Assembly (NCBI GenBank): GCA_030142905.1
Contig: JASJOG010000669.1
Coordinates: forward strand, 1 to 64,000
Direction: 5' to 3'
Length of the DNA stretch: 64,000 nucleotides
Source of the DNA: Heliopora coerulea
Lineage: Eukaryota; Cnidaria; Anthozoa; Scleralcyonacea; Helioporidae
This document shows positions 34,674 to 48,459 of the stretch, piece after piece (positions within the stretch are counted from its first letter, which is position 1; each line of letters starts with the position of its first letter). The translations under genes and the position numbers were made by a program. Under the pieces are notes generated by a model that did not search any database, was not told the origin of the DNA, and saw nothing but the letters and a program-made list of their open reading frames with translations.

Positions 34674-35225
34674 GTATTTGGGTGAATTTACGTTGAATAT
34701 TTTAAGTCGAAAAAATTGACCAAAAAGGTTAAAGACGATTTTTCGACCAATTTGACACTTTTGAAATAAATTCAAAATATGAAAGTTTATTGCATAGAAG
34801 CTAGTTTTGCAGTGATTAGAGTGGATTTTGGGTAAATTTACGGTAAATATATTACGTTGAAAAATTTGACCAAAAAGTAAAGGGGTTAACCTTTGGTTTT
34901 TGACGATTTTTCGGCCAAATTGCAAACTTAGAAATAAGGTCAAAATATGAAAGTTTATTACATAGAAGCTATTTTCGCAGCGATTTTAGTAGTTTTTGAG
35001 TGAATTTACGTTAAATATTTTAGGTCGAAAAAATTTGACCAAAAAGTAAAGGGGTTAATCTTTGGTTTTTGACGACTTTTCGACCAATTTGCAACTTTCG
35101 AAATAAGCTTAAAAAATAAAAGTTCATTGCATAGAAGCTAGTTTTACAGTAATTTGAGTGGTATTTGGGTGAATTTACGTTGAATATTTTAGGTCGAAAA
35201 ATTTGACCAAAAAGAAAGCGGTTAA
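34674..35225 (-). repeat. Inverted satellite segment
   Basis: About three monomers in reverse orientation, marked by aaaggggttaacctttggtt and ggtttttgacgattttt-type words near 34730, 34880 and 35055. The orientation changes near 34674 and again near 35226. Confidence 0.85.
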
Positions 35226-38200
35226 CATTTGGTTTAACTCACATCACTGCAAAACTAGCTTCGATGCAATAAACTTTCATATTTTGACCTTGTTTCGAAA
35301 GTTGAAAATTGGTCGAAAAATCGTCAAAAACCAAAGGTTAACCCCTTTACATTTTGGTCAAATTTTTCCACCTAAAATTTTCAACGTAATTTCGCTCAAA
35401 AACCACTCAAATCACTGCAAAACTACTTTCTATGTAATAAACTTTCAGATTCTGCTCTTATTTCGAAAGTTGAAAATTGGTCGAAAAATCGTCAAAAACC
35501 AAAGGTTAACCCCTTTACATTTTGGGCAAATTTTTCCACCTAAAATTTTCAACGTAATGTCGCTCAAAAACCACTCAAATCACTGCACAACTACTTTCTA
35601 TGTAATAAACTTTCACATTCTGCTCTTATTTCGAAAGTTGAAAATTGGTCGAAAAATCGTCAAAAACCAAAGGTTAACCCCTTTACATTTTGGTCAAATT
35701 TTTCCACCTAAAATTTTCGACGTAATTTCGCTCAAAAACCACTGAAATCACTGCAAAACTACTTTCTATGCAATAAACTTTCAGATTCTGCTCTTATTTC
35801 GAAAGTTGAAAATTGGTCGAAAAATCGTCAAAAACCAAAGGTTAACCCCTTTACATTTTGGGCAAATTTTTCCACCTAAAATTTTCGACGTAATTTCGCT
35901 CAAAACCCACTGAAATCACTGCAAAACTACTTTCTATGCAATAAACTTTCAGATTCTGCTCTTATTTCGAAAGTTGAAAATTGGTCGAAAAATCGTCAAA
36001 AACCAAAGGTTAACCCCTTTACATTTTGGGCAAATTTTTCCACCTAAAATTTTCAACGTAATGTCGCTCAAAAACCACTGAAATCACTGCAAAACTACTT
36101 TCTATGCAATAAACTTTCAGATTCTGCTCTTATTTCGAAAGTTGAAAATTGGTCGAAAAATCGTCAAAAACCAAAGGTTAACCCCTTTACATTTTGGTCA
36201 AATTTTTCCACCTAAAATTTTCAACGTAATGTCGCTCAAAAACCACTGAAATCACTGCAAAACTACTTTCTATGCAATAAACTTTCAGATTCTGCTCTTA
36301 TTTCGAAAGTTGAAAATTGGTCGAAAAATCGTCAAAAACCAAAGGTTAACCCCTTTACATTTTGGTCAAATTTTTCCACCTAAAATTTTCAACGTAATGT
36401 CGCTCAAAAACCACTGAAATCACTGCAAAACTACTTTCTATGCAATAAACTTTCAGATTCTGCTCTTATTTCGAAAGTTGAAAATTGGTCGAAAAATCGT
36501 CAAAAACCAAACGTTAACCCCTTTACATTTTGGGCAAATTTTTCCACCTAAAATTTTCAACGTAATGTCGCTCAAAAACCACTGAAATCACTGCAAAACT
36601 ACTTTCTATGCAATAAACTTTCAGATTCTGCTCTTATTTCGAAAGTTGAAAATTGGTCGAAAAATCGTCAAAAACCAAAGGTTAACCCCTTTACATTTTG
36701 GGCAAATTTTTCCACCTAAAATTTTCAACGTAATTTCGCTCAAAAACCACTCAAATCACTGCAAAACTACTTTCTATGTAATAAACTTTCAGATTCTGCT
36801 CTTATTTCGAAAGTTGAAAATTGGTCGAAAAATCGTCAAAAACCAAAGGTTAACCCCTTTACATTTTGGGCAAATTTTTCCACCTAAAATTTTCAACGTA
36901 ATGTCGCTCAAAAACCACTCAAATCACTGCACAACTACTTTCTATGTAATAAACTTTCAGATTCTGCTCTTATTTCGAAAGTTGAAAATTGGTCGAAAAA
37001 TCGTCAAAAACCAAAGGTTAACCCCTTTACATTTTGGGCAAATTTTTCCACCTAAAATTTTCCACGTAATTTCGCTCAAAAACCACTCAAATCACTGCAA
37101 AACTACTTTCTATGCAATAAACTTTCAGATTCTGCTCTTATTTCGAAAGTTGAAAATTGGTCGAAAAATCGTCAAAAACCAAAGGTTAACCCCTTTACAT
37201 TTTGGGCAAATTTTTCCACCTAAAATTTTCAACGTAATGTCGCTCAAAAACCACTCAAATCACTGCAAAACTACTTTCTATGCAATAAACTTTCAGATTC
37301 TGCTCTTATTTCGAAAGTTGAAAATTGGTCGAAAAATCGTCAAAAACCAAAGGTTAACCCCTTTACATTTTGGGCAAATTTTTCCACCTAAAATTTTCAA
37401 CGTAATGTCGCTCAAAAACCACTCAAATCACTGCAAAACTACTTTCTATGTAATAAACTTTCAGATTCTGCTCTTATTTCGAAAGTTGAAAATTGGTCGA
37501 AAAATCGTCAAAAACCAAAGGTTTACCCCTTTACATTTTGGGCAAATTTTTCCACCTAAAATTTTCCACGTAATTTCGCTCAAAAACCACTCAAATCACT
37601 GCAAAACTACTTTCTATGCAATAAACTTTCAGATTCTGCTCTTATTTCGAAAGTTGAAAATTGGTCGAAAAATCGTCAAAAACCAAAGGTTAACTCCTTT
37701 ACATTTTGGGCAAATTTTTCCACCTAAAATTTTCAACGTAATGTCGCTCTAAAACCACTCAAATCACTGCAAAACTACTTTCTATGCAATAAACTTTCAG
37801 ATTCTGCTCTTATTTCGAAAGTTGAAAATTGGTCGAAAAATCGTCAAAAACCAAAGGTTAACCCCTTTACATTTTCGGCAAATTTTTCCACCTAAAATTT
37901 TCAACGTAATGTCGCTCAAAAACCACTCAAATCACTGCAAAACTACTTTCTATGCAATAAACTTTCAGATTCTGCTCTTATTTCGAAAGTTGAAAATTGG
38001 TCGAAAAATCGTCAAAAACCAAAGGTTAACCCCTTTACATTTTGGGCAAATTTTTCCACCTAAAATTTTCAACGTAATGTCGCTCAAAAACCACTCAAAT
38101 CACTGCAAAACTACTTTCTATGTAATAAACTTTCAGATTCTGCTCTTATTTCGAAAGTTGAAAATTGGTCGAAAAATCGTCAAAAACCAAAGGTTAACCC

Positions 38201-41200
38201 CTTTACATTTTGGGCAAATTTTTCCACCTAAAATTTTCAACGTAATGTCGCTCAAAAACCACTCAAATCACTGCAAAACTACTTTCTATGTAATAAACTT
38301 TCAGATTCTGCTCTTATTTCGAAAGTTGAAAATTGGTCGAAAAATCGTCAAAAACCAAAGGTTAACCCCTTTACATTTTGGGCAAATTTTTCCACCTAAA
38401 ATTTTCAACGTAATGTCGCTCAAAAACCACTCAAATCACTGCAAAACTACTTTCTATGTAATAAACTTTCAGATTCTGCTCTTATTTCGAAAGTTGAAAA
38501 TTGGTCGAAAAATCGTCAAAAACCAAAGGTTAACCCCTTTACATTTTGGGCAAATTTTTCCACCTAAAATTTTCAACGTAATGTCGCTCAAAAACCACTC
38601 AAATCACTGCAAAACTACTTTCTATGTAATAAACTTTCAGATTCTGCTCTTATTTCGAAAGTTGAAAATTGGTCGAAAAATCGTCAAAAACCAAAGGTTA
38701 ACCCCTTTACATTTTGGTCAAATTTTTCCACCAAAAATTTTCGACGTAATTTCGCTCAAAAACCACTGAAATCACTGCAAAACTACTTTCTATGCAATAA
38801 ACTTTCAGATTCTGCTCTTATTTCGAAAGTTGAAAATTGGTCGAAAAATCGTCAAAAACCAAAGGTTAACCCCTTTACATTTTGGTCAAATTCTTCCACC
38901 TAAAATGTTCGACGTAATTTCGCTCAAAAACCACTCAAATCACTGCAAAACTACTTTCTATGCAATAAACTTTCAGATTCTGCTCTTATTTCGAAATTTG
39001 AAAATTGGTCGAAAAATCGTCAAAAACCAAAGGTTAACCCCTTTACATTTTGGGCAAATTTTTCCACCTAAAATTTTCAACGTAATGTCGCTCAAAAACC
39101 ACTGAAATCACTGCAAAACTACTTTCTATGCAATAAACTTTCAGATTCTGCTCTTATTTCGAAAGTTGAAAATTGGTCGAAAAATCGTCAAAAACCAAAG
39201 GTTAACCCCTTTACATTTTGGGCAAATTTTTCCACCTAAAATTTTCAACGTAATGTCGCTCAAAAACCACTGAAATCACTGCAAAACTACTTTCTATGTA
39301 ATAAACTTTCAGATTCTGCTCTTATTTCGAAAGTTGAAAATTGGTCGAAAAATCGTCAAAAACCAAAGGTTAACCCCTTTACATTTTGGACAAATTTTTC
39401 CACCTAAAATTTTCAACGTAATGTCGCTCAAAAACCACTCAAATCACTGCAAAACTACTTTCTATGTAATAAACTTTCAGATTCTGCTCTTATTTCGAAA
39501 GTTGAAAATTGGTCGAAAAATCGTCAAAAACCAAAGGTTAACCCCTTTACATTTTGGACAAATTTTTCCACCTAAAATTTTCAACGTAATGTCGCTCAAA
39601 AACCACTCAAATCACTGCAAAACTACTTTCTATGCAATAAACTTTCAGATTCTGCTCTTATTTCGAAAGTTGAAAATTGGTCGAAAAATCGTCAAAAACC
39701 AAAGGTTAACCCCTTTACATTTTGGGCAAATTTTTCCACCTAAAATTTTCAACGTAATGTCGCTCAAAAACCACTCAAATCACTGCACAACTACTTTCTA
39801 TGTAATAAACTTTCAGATTCTGCTCTTATTTCGAAAGTTGAAAATTGGTCGAAAAATCGTCAAAAACCAAAGGTTAACCCCTTTACATTTTGGACAAATT
39901 TTTCCACCTAAAATTTTCAACGTAATGTCGCTCAAAAACCACTCAAATCACTGCAAAACTACTTTCTATGTAATAAACTTTCAGATTCTGCTCTTATTTC
40001 GAAAGTTGAAAATTGGTCGAAAAATCGTCAAAAACCAAAGGTTAACCCCTTTACATTTTGGACAAATTTTTCCACCTAAAATTTTCAACGTAATGTCGCT
40101 CAAAAACCACTCAAATCACTGCAAAACTACTTTCTATGTAATAAACTTTCAGATTCTGCTCTTATTTCGAAAGTTGAAAATTGGTCGAAAAATCGTCAAA
40201 AACCAAAGGTTAACCCCTTTACATTTTGGGCAAATTTTTCCACCTAAAATTTTCAACGTAATGTCGCTCAAAAACCACTCAAATCACTGCAAAACTACTT
40301 TCTATGCAATAAACTTTCAGATTCTGCTCTTATTTCGAAAGTTGAAAATTGGTCGAAAAATCGTCAAAAACCAAAGGTTAACCCCTTTACATTTTGGGCA
40401 AATTTTTCCACCTAAAATTTTCAACGTAATGTCGCTCAAAAACCACTCAAATCACTGCAAAACTACTTTCTATGTAATAAACTTTCAGATTCTGCTCTTA
40501 TTTCGAAAGTTGAAAATTGGTCGAAAAATCGTCAAAAACCAAAGGTTAACCCCTTTACATTTTGGGCAAATTTTTCCACCTAAAATTTTCAACGTAATGT
40601 CGCTCAAAAACCACTCAAATCACTGCAAAACTACTTTCTATGTAATAAACTTTCAGATTCTGCTCTTATTTCGAAAGTTGAAAATTGGTCGAAAAATCGT
40701 CAAAAACCAAAGGTTAACCCCTTTACATTTTGGGCAAATTTTTCCACCTAAAATTTTCAACGTAATGTCGCTCAAAAACCACTCAAATCACTGCAAAACT
40801 ACTTTCTATGTAATAAACTTTCAGATTCTGCTCTTATTTCGAAAGTTGAAAATTGGTCGAAAAATCGTCAAAAACCAAAGGTTAACCCCTTTACATTTTG
40901 GGCAAATTTTTCCACCTAAAATTTTCAACGTAATGTCGCTCAAAAACCACTCAAATCACTGCAAAACTACTTTCTATGTAATAAACTTTCAGATTCTGCT
41001 CTTATTTCGAAAGTTGAAAATTGGTCGAAAAATCGTCAAAAACCAAAGGTTAACCCCTTTACATTTTGGTCAAATTTTTCCACCAAAAATTTTCAACGTA
41101 ATGTCGCTCAAAAACCACTGAAATCACTGCAAAACTACTTTCTATGCAATAAACTTTCAGATTCTGCTCTTATTTCGAAAGTTGAAAATTGGTCGAAAAA

Positions 41201-43740
41201 TCGTCAAAAACCAAAGGTTAACCCCTTTACATTTTGGACAAATTTTTCCACCTAAAATTTTCAACGTAATGTCGCTCAAAAACCACTGAAATCACTGCAA
41301 AACTACTTTCTATGTAATAAACTTTCAGATTCTGCTCTTATTTCGAAAGTTGAAAATTGGTCGAAAAATCGTCAAAAACCAAAGGTTAACCCCTTTACAT
41401 TTTGGACAAATTTTTCCACCTAAAATTTTCAACGTAATGTCGCTCAAAAACCACTCAAATCACTGCAAAACTACTTTCTATGTAATAAAATTTCAGATTC
41501 TGCTCTTATTTCGAAAGTTGAAAATTGGTCGAAAAATCGTCAAAAACCAAAGGTTAACCCCTTTACATTTTGGACAAATTTTTCCACCTAAAATTTTCAA
41601 CGTAATGTCGCTCAAAAACCACTCAAATCACTGCAAAACTACTTTCTATGTAATAAACTTTCAGATTCTGCTCTTATTTCGAAAGTTGAAAATTGGTCGA
41701 AAAATCGTCAAAAACCAAAGGTTAACCCCTTTACATTTTGGGCAAATTTTTCCACCTAAAATTTTCAACGTAATGTCGCTCAAAAACCACTCAAATCACT
41801 GCAAAACTACTTTCTATGTAATAAACTTTCAGATTCTGCTCTTATTTCGAAAGTTGAAAATTGGTCGAAAAATCGTCAAAAACCAAAGGTTAACCCCTTT
41901 ACATTTTGGACAAATTTTTCCACCTAAAATTTTCAACGTAATGTCGCTCAAAAACCACTCAAATCACTGCAAAACTACTTTCTATGTAATAAACTTTCAG
42001 ATTCTGCTCTTATTTCGAAAGTTGAAAATTGGTCGAAAAATCGTCAAAAACCAAAGGTTAACCCCTTTACATTTTGGACAAATTTTTCCATCTAAAATTT
42101 TCAACGTAATGTCGCTCAAAAACCACTCAAATCACTGCAAAACTACTTTCTATGTAATAAACTTTCAGATTCTGCTCTTATTTCGAAAGTTGAAAATTGG
42201 TCGAAAAATCGTCAAAAACCAAAGGTTAACCCCTTTACATTTTGGGCAAATTTTTCCACCTAAAATTTTCAACGTAATGTCGCTCAAAAACCACTCAAAT
42301 CACTGCAAAACTACTTTCTATGCAATAAACTTTCAGATTCTGCTCTTATTTCGAAAGTTGAAAATTGGTCGAAAAATCGTCAAAAACCAAAGGTTAACCC
42401 CTTTACATTTTGGGCAAATTTTTCCACCTAAAATTTTCAACGTAATGTCGCTCAAAAACCACTCAAATCACTGCAAAACTACTTTCTATGTAATAAACTT
42501 TCAGATTCTGCTCTTATTTCGAAAGTTGAAAATTGGTCGAAAAATCGTCAAAAACCAAAGGTTAACCCCTTTACATTTTGGGCAAATTTTTCCACCTAAA
42601 ATTTTCAACGTAATGTCGCTCAAAAACCACTCAAATCACTGCAAAACTACTTTCTATGTAATAAACTTTCAGATTCTGCTCTTATTTCGAAAGTTGAAAA
42701 TTGGTCGAAAAATCGTCAAAAACCAAAGGTTAACCCCTTTACATTTTGGGCAAATTTTTCCACCTAAAATTTTCAACGTAATGTCGCTCAAAAACCACTC
42801 AAATCACTGCAAAACTACTTTCTATGTAATAAACTTTCAGATTCTGCTCTTATTTCGAAAGTTGAAAATTGGTCGAAAAATCGTCAAAAACCAAAGGTTA
42901 ACCCCTTTACATTTTGGGCAAATTTTTCCACCTAAAATTTTCAACGTAATGTCGCTCAAAAACCACTCAAATCACTGCAAAACTACTTTCTATGCAATAA
43001 ACTTTCAGATTCTGCTCTTATTTCGAAAGTTGAAAATTGGTCGAAAAATCGTCAAAAACCAAAGGTTAACCCCTTTACATTTTGGGCAAATTTTTCCACC
43101 TAAAATTTTCAACGTAATGTCGCTCAAAAACCACTCAAATCACTGCAAAACTACTTTCTATGTAATAAACTTTCAGATTCTGCTCTTATTTCGAAAGTTG
43201 AAAATTGGTCGAAAAATCGTCAAAAACCAAAGGTTAACCCCTTTACATTTTGGGCAAATTTTTCCACCTAAAATTTTCAACGTAATGTCGCTCAAAAACC
43301 ACTCAAATCACTGCAAAACTACTTTCTATGTAATAAACTTTCAGATTCTGCTCTTATTTCGAAAGTTGAAAATTGGTCGAAAAATCGTCAAAAACCAAAG
43401 GTTAACCCCTTTACATTTTGGGCAAATTTTTCCACCTAAAATTTTCAACGTAATGTCGCTCAAAAACCACTCAAATCACTGCAAAACTACTTTCTATGTA
43501 ATAAACTTTCAGATTCTGCTCTTATTTCGAAAGTTGAAAATTGGTCGAAAAATCGTCAAAAACCAAAGGTTAACCCCTTTACATTTTGGGCAAATTTTTC
43601 CACCTAAAATTTTCAACGTAATGTCGCTCAAAAACCACTCAAATCACTGCAAAACTACTTTCTATGTAATAAACTTTCAGATTCTGCTCTTATTTCGAAA
43701 GTTGAAAATTGGTCGAAAAATCGTCAAAAACCAAAGGTTA

Positions 43741-46700
43741 ACCCCTTTACATTTTGGTCAAATTTTTCCACCAAAAATTTTCAACGTAATGTCGCTCAAA
43801 AACCACTGAAATCACTGCAAAACTACTTTCTATGCAATAAACTTTCAGATTCTGCTCTTATTTCGAAAGTTGAAAATTGGTCGAAAAATCGTCAAAAACC
43901 AAAGGTTAACCCCTTTACATTTTGGACAAATTTTTCCACCTAAAATTTTCAACGTAATGTCGCTCAAAAACCACTGAAATCACTGCAAAACTACTTTCTA
44001 TGTAATAAACTTTCAGATTCTGCTCTTATTTCGAAAGTTGAAAATTGGTCGAAAAATCGTCAAAAACCAAAGGTTAACCCCTTTACATTTTGGACAAATT
44101 TTTCCACCTAAAATTTTCAACGTAATGTCGCTCAAAAACCACTCAAATCACTGAAAAACTACTTTCTATACAATAAACTTTCAGATTCTGCTCTTATTTC
44201 GAAAGTTGAAAATTGGTCGAAAAATCGTCAAAAACCAAAGGTTAACCCCTTTACATTTTGGGCAAATTTTTCCACCTAAAATTTTCAACGTAATGTCGCT
44301 CAAAAACCACTCAAATCACTGCAAAACTACTTTCTATGTAATAAACTTTCAGATTCTGCTCTTATTTCGAAAGTTGAAAATTGGTCGAAAAATCGTCAAA
44401 AACCAAAGGTTAACCCCTTTACATTTTGGACAAATTTTTCCACCTAAAATTTTCAACGTAATGTCGCTCAAAAACCACTCAAATCACTGCAAAACTACTT
44501 TCTATGTAATAAACTTTCAGATTCTGCTCTTATTTCGAAATTTAAAAATTGGTCGAAAAATCGTCAAAAACCAAAGGTTAACCCCTTTACATTTTGGGCA
44601 AATTTTTCCACCTAAAATTTTCAACGTAATGTCGCTCAAAAACCACTCAAATCACTGCAAAACTACTTTCTATGCAATAAACTTTCAGATTCTGCTCTTA
44701 TTTCGAAAGTTGAAAATTGGTCGAAAAATCGTCAAAAACCAAAGGTTAACCCCTTTACATTTTGGGCAAATTTTTCCACCTAAAATTTTCAACGTAATGT
44801 CGCTCAAAAACCACTCAAATCACTGCAAAACTACTTTCTATGTAATAAACTTTCAGATTCTGCTCTTATTTCGAAAGTTGAAAATTGGTCGAAAAATCGT
44901 CAAAAACCAAAGGTTAACCCCTTTACATTTTGGGCAAATTTTTCCACCTAAAATTTTCAACGTAATGTCGCTCAAAAACCACTCAAATCACTGCAAAACT
45001 ACTTTCTATGTAATAAACTTTCAGATTCTGCTCTTATTTCGAAAGTTGAAAATTGGTCGAAAAATCGTCAAAAACCAAAGGTTAACCCCTTTACATTTTG
45101 GGCAAATTTTTCCACCTAAAATTTTCAACGTAATGTCGCTCAAAAACCACTCAAATCACTGCAAAACTACTTTCTATGTAATAAACTTTCAGATTCTGCT
45201 CTTATTTCGAAAGTTGAAAATTGGTCGAAAAATCGTCAAAAACCAAAGGTTAACCCCTTTACATTTTGGGCAAATTTTTCCACCTAAAATTTTCAACGTA
45301 ATGTCGCTCAAAAACCACTCAAATCACTGCAAAACTACTTTCTATGTAATAAACTTTCAGATTCTGCTCTTATTTCGAAAGTTGAAAATTGGTCGAAAAA
45401 TCGTCAAAAACCAAAGGTTAACCCCTTTACATTTTGGTCAAATTTTTCCACCAAAAATTTTCAACGTAATGTCGCTCAAAAACCACTGAAATCACTGCAA
45501 AACTACTTTCTATGCAATAAACTTTCAGATTCTGCTCTTATTTCGAAAGTTGAAAATTGGTCGAAAAATCGTCAAAAACCAAAGGTTAACCCCTTTACAT
45601 TTTGGACAAATTTTTCCACCTAAAATTTTCAACGTAATGTCGCTCAAAAACCACTGAAATCACTGCAAAACTACTTTCTATGTAATAAACTTTCAGATTC
45701 TGCTCTTATTTCGAAAGTTGAAAATTGGTCGAAAAATCGTCAAAAACCAAAGGTTAACCCCTTTACATTTTGGACAAATTTTTCCACCTAAAATTTTCAA
45801 CGTAATGTCGCTCAAAAACCACTCAAATCACTGAAAAACTACTTTCTATACAATAAACTTTCAGATTCTGCTCTTATTTCGAAAGTTGAAAATTGGTCGA
45901 AAAATCGTCAAAAACCAAAGGTTAACCCCTTTACATTTTGGGCAAATTTTTCCACCTAAAATTTTCAACGTAATGTCGCTCAAAAACCACTCAAATCACT
46001 GCAAAACTACTTTCTATGTAATAAACTTTCAGATTCTGCTCTTATTTCGAAAGTTGAAAATTGGTCGAAAAATCGTCAAAAACCAAAGGTTAACCCCTTT
46101 ACATTTTGGACAAATTTTTCCACCTAAAATTTTCAACGTAATGTCGCTCAAAAACCACTCAAATCACTGCAAAACTACTTTCTATGTAATAAACTTTCAG
46201 ATTCTGCTCTTATTTCGAAATTTAAAAATTGGTCGAAAAATCGTCAAAAACCAAAGGTTAACCCCTTTACATTTTGGGCAAATTTTTCCACCTAAAATTT
46301 TCAACGTAATGTCGCTCAAAAACCACTCAAATCACTGCAAAACTACTTTCTATGCAATAAACTTTCAGATTCTGCTCTTATTTCGAAAGTTGAAAATTGG
46401 TCGAAAAATCGTCAAAAACCAAAGGTTAACCCCTTTACATTTTGGGCAAATTTTTCCACCTAAAATTTTCAACGTAATGTCGCTCAAAAACCACTCAAAT
46501 CACTGCAAAACTACTTTCTATGTAATAAACTTTCAGATTCTGCTCTTATTTCGAAAGTTGAAAATTGGTCGAAAAATCGTCAAAAACCAAAGGTTAACCC
46601 CTTTACATTTTGGGCAAATTTTTCCACCTAAAATTTTCAACGTAATGTCGCTCAAAAACCACTCAAATCACTGCAAAACTACTTTCTATGTAATAAACTT

Positions 46701-47100
46701 TCAGATTCTGCTCTTATTTCGAAAGTTGAAAATTGGTCGAAAAATCGTCAAAAACCAAAGGTTAACCCCTTTACATTTTGGGCAAATTTTTCCACCTAAA
46801 ATTTTCAACGTAATGTCGCTCAAAAACCACTCAAATCACTGCAAAACTACTTTCTATGTAATAAACTTTCAGATTCTGCTCTTATTTCGAAAGTTGAAAA
46901 TTGGTCGAAAAATCGTCAAAAACCAAACGTTAACCCCTTTACATTTTGGGCAAATTTTTCCACCTAAAATTTTCAACGTAATGTCGCTCAAAAACCACTC
47001 AAATCACTGCAAAACTACTTTCTATGTAATAAACTTTCAGATTCTGCTCTTATTTCGAAAGTTGAAAATTAGTCGAAAAATCGTCAAAAACCAAACGTTA
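43741..47100 (+). repeat. Higher-order repeat: 10-monomer block duplicated in tandem
   Basis: Private variants recur exactly 1,680 bp (10 monomers) apart. Examples are ctgaaaaactactttctata (44151 and 45831), tttaaaaattgg (44541 and 46221) and the accaaaaattttcaac monomer (43757 and 45437). A related start of the block is also seen at 41069, 16 monomers earlier. Confidence 0.85.
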
Positions 47101-48459
47101 ACCCCTTTACATTTTGGGCAAATTTTTCCACCTAAAATTTTCAACGTAATGTCGCTCAAAAACCACTCAAATCACTGCAAAACTACTTTCTATGTAATAA
47201 ACTTTCAGATTCTGCTCTTATTTCGAAAGTTGAAAATTGGTCGAAAAATCGTCAAAAACCAAAGGTTAACCCCTTTACATTTTGGGCAAATTTTTCCACC
47301 TAAAATTTTCAACGTAATGTCGCTCAAAAACCACTCAAATCACTGCAAAACTACTTTCTATGTAATAAACTTTCAGATTCTGCTCTTATTTCGAAAGTTG
47401 AAAATTGGTCGAAAAATCGTCAAAAACCAAACGTTAACCCCTTTACATTTTGGGCAAATTTTTCCACCTAAAATTTTCAACGTAATGTCGCTCAAAAACC
47501 ATTCAAATCACTGCAAAACTACTTTCTATGTAATAAACTTTCAGATTCTGCTCTTATTTCGAAAGTTGAAAATTGGTCGAAAAATCGTCAAAAACCAAAC
47601 GTTAACCCCTTTACATTTTGGGCAAATTTTTCCACCTAAAATTTTCAACGTAATGTCGCTCAAAAACCATTCAAATCACTGCAAAACTACTTTCTATGTA
47701 ATAAACTTTCAGATTCTGCTCTTATTTCGAAAGTTGAAAATTGGTCGAAAAATCGTCAAAAACCAAAGGTTAACCCCTTTACATTTTGGGCAAATTTTTC
47801 CACCTAAAATTTTCAACGTAATGTCGCTCAAAAACCACTCAAATCACTGCAAAACTACTTTCTATGTAATAAACTTTCAGATTCTGCTCTTATTTCGAAA
47901 GTTGAAAATTGGTCGAAAAATCGTCAAAAACCAAACGTTAACCCCTTTACATTTTGGGCAAATTTTTCCACCTAAAATTTTCAACGTAATGTCGCTCAAA
48001 AACCATTCAAATCACTGCAAAACTACTTTCTATGTAATAAACTTTCAGATTCTGCTCTTATTTCGAAAGTTGAAAATTGGTCGAAAAATCGTCAAAAACC
48101 AAAGGTTAACCCCTTTACATTTTGGGCAAATTTTTCCACCTAAAATTTTCAACGTAATGTCGCTCAAAAACCACTCAAATCACTGCAAAACTACTTTCTA
48201 TGTAATAAACTTTCAGATTCTGCTCTTATTTCGAAAGTTGAAAATAGGTCGAAAAATCGTCAAAAACCAAAGGTTAACCCCTTTACATTTTGGGCAAATT
48301 TTTCCACCAAAAATTTTCGACGTAATTTCGCTCAAAAACCACTGAAATCACTGCAAAACTACTTTCTATGCAATAAACTTTCAGATTCTGCTCTTATTTC
48401 GAAAGTTGAAAATTGGTCGAAAAATCGTCAAAAACCAAAGGTTAACCCCTTTACATTTT

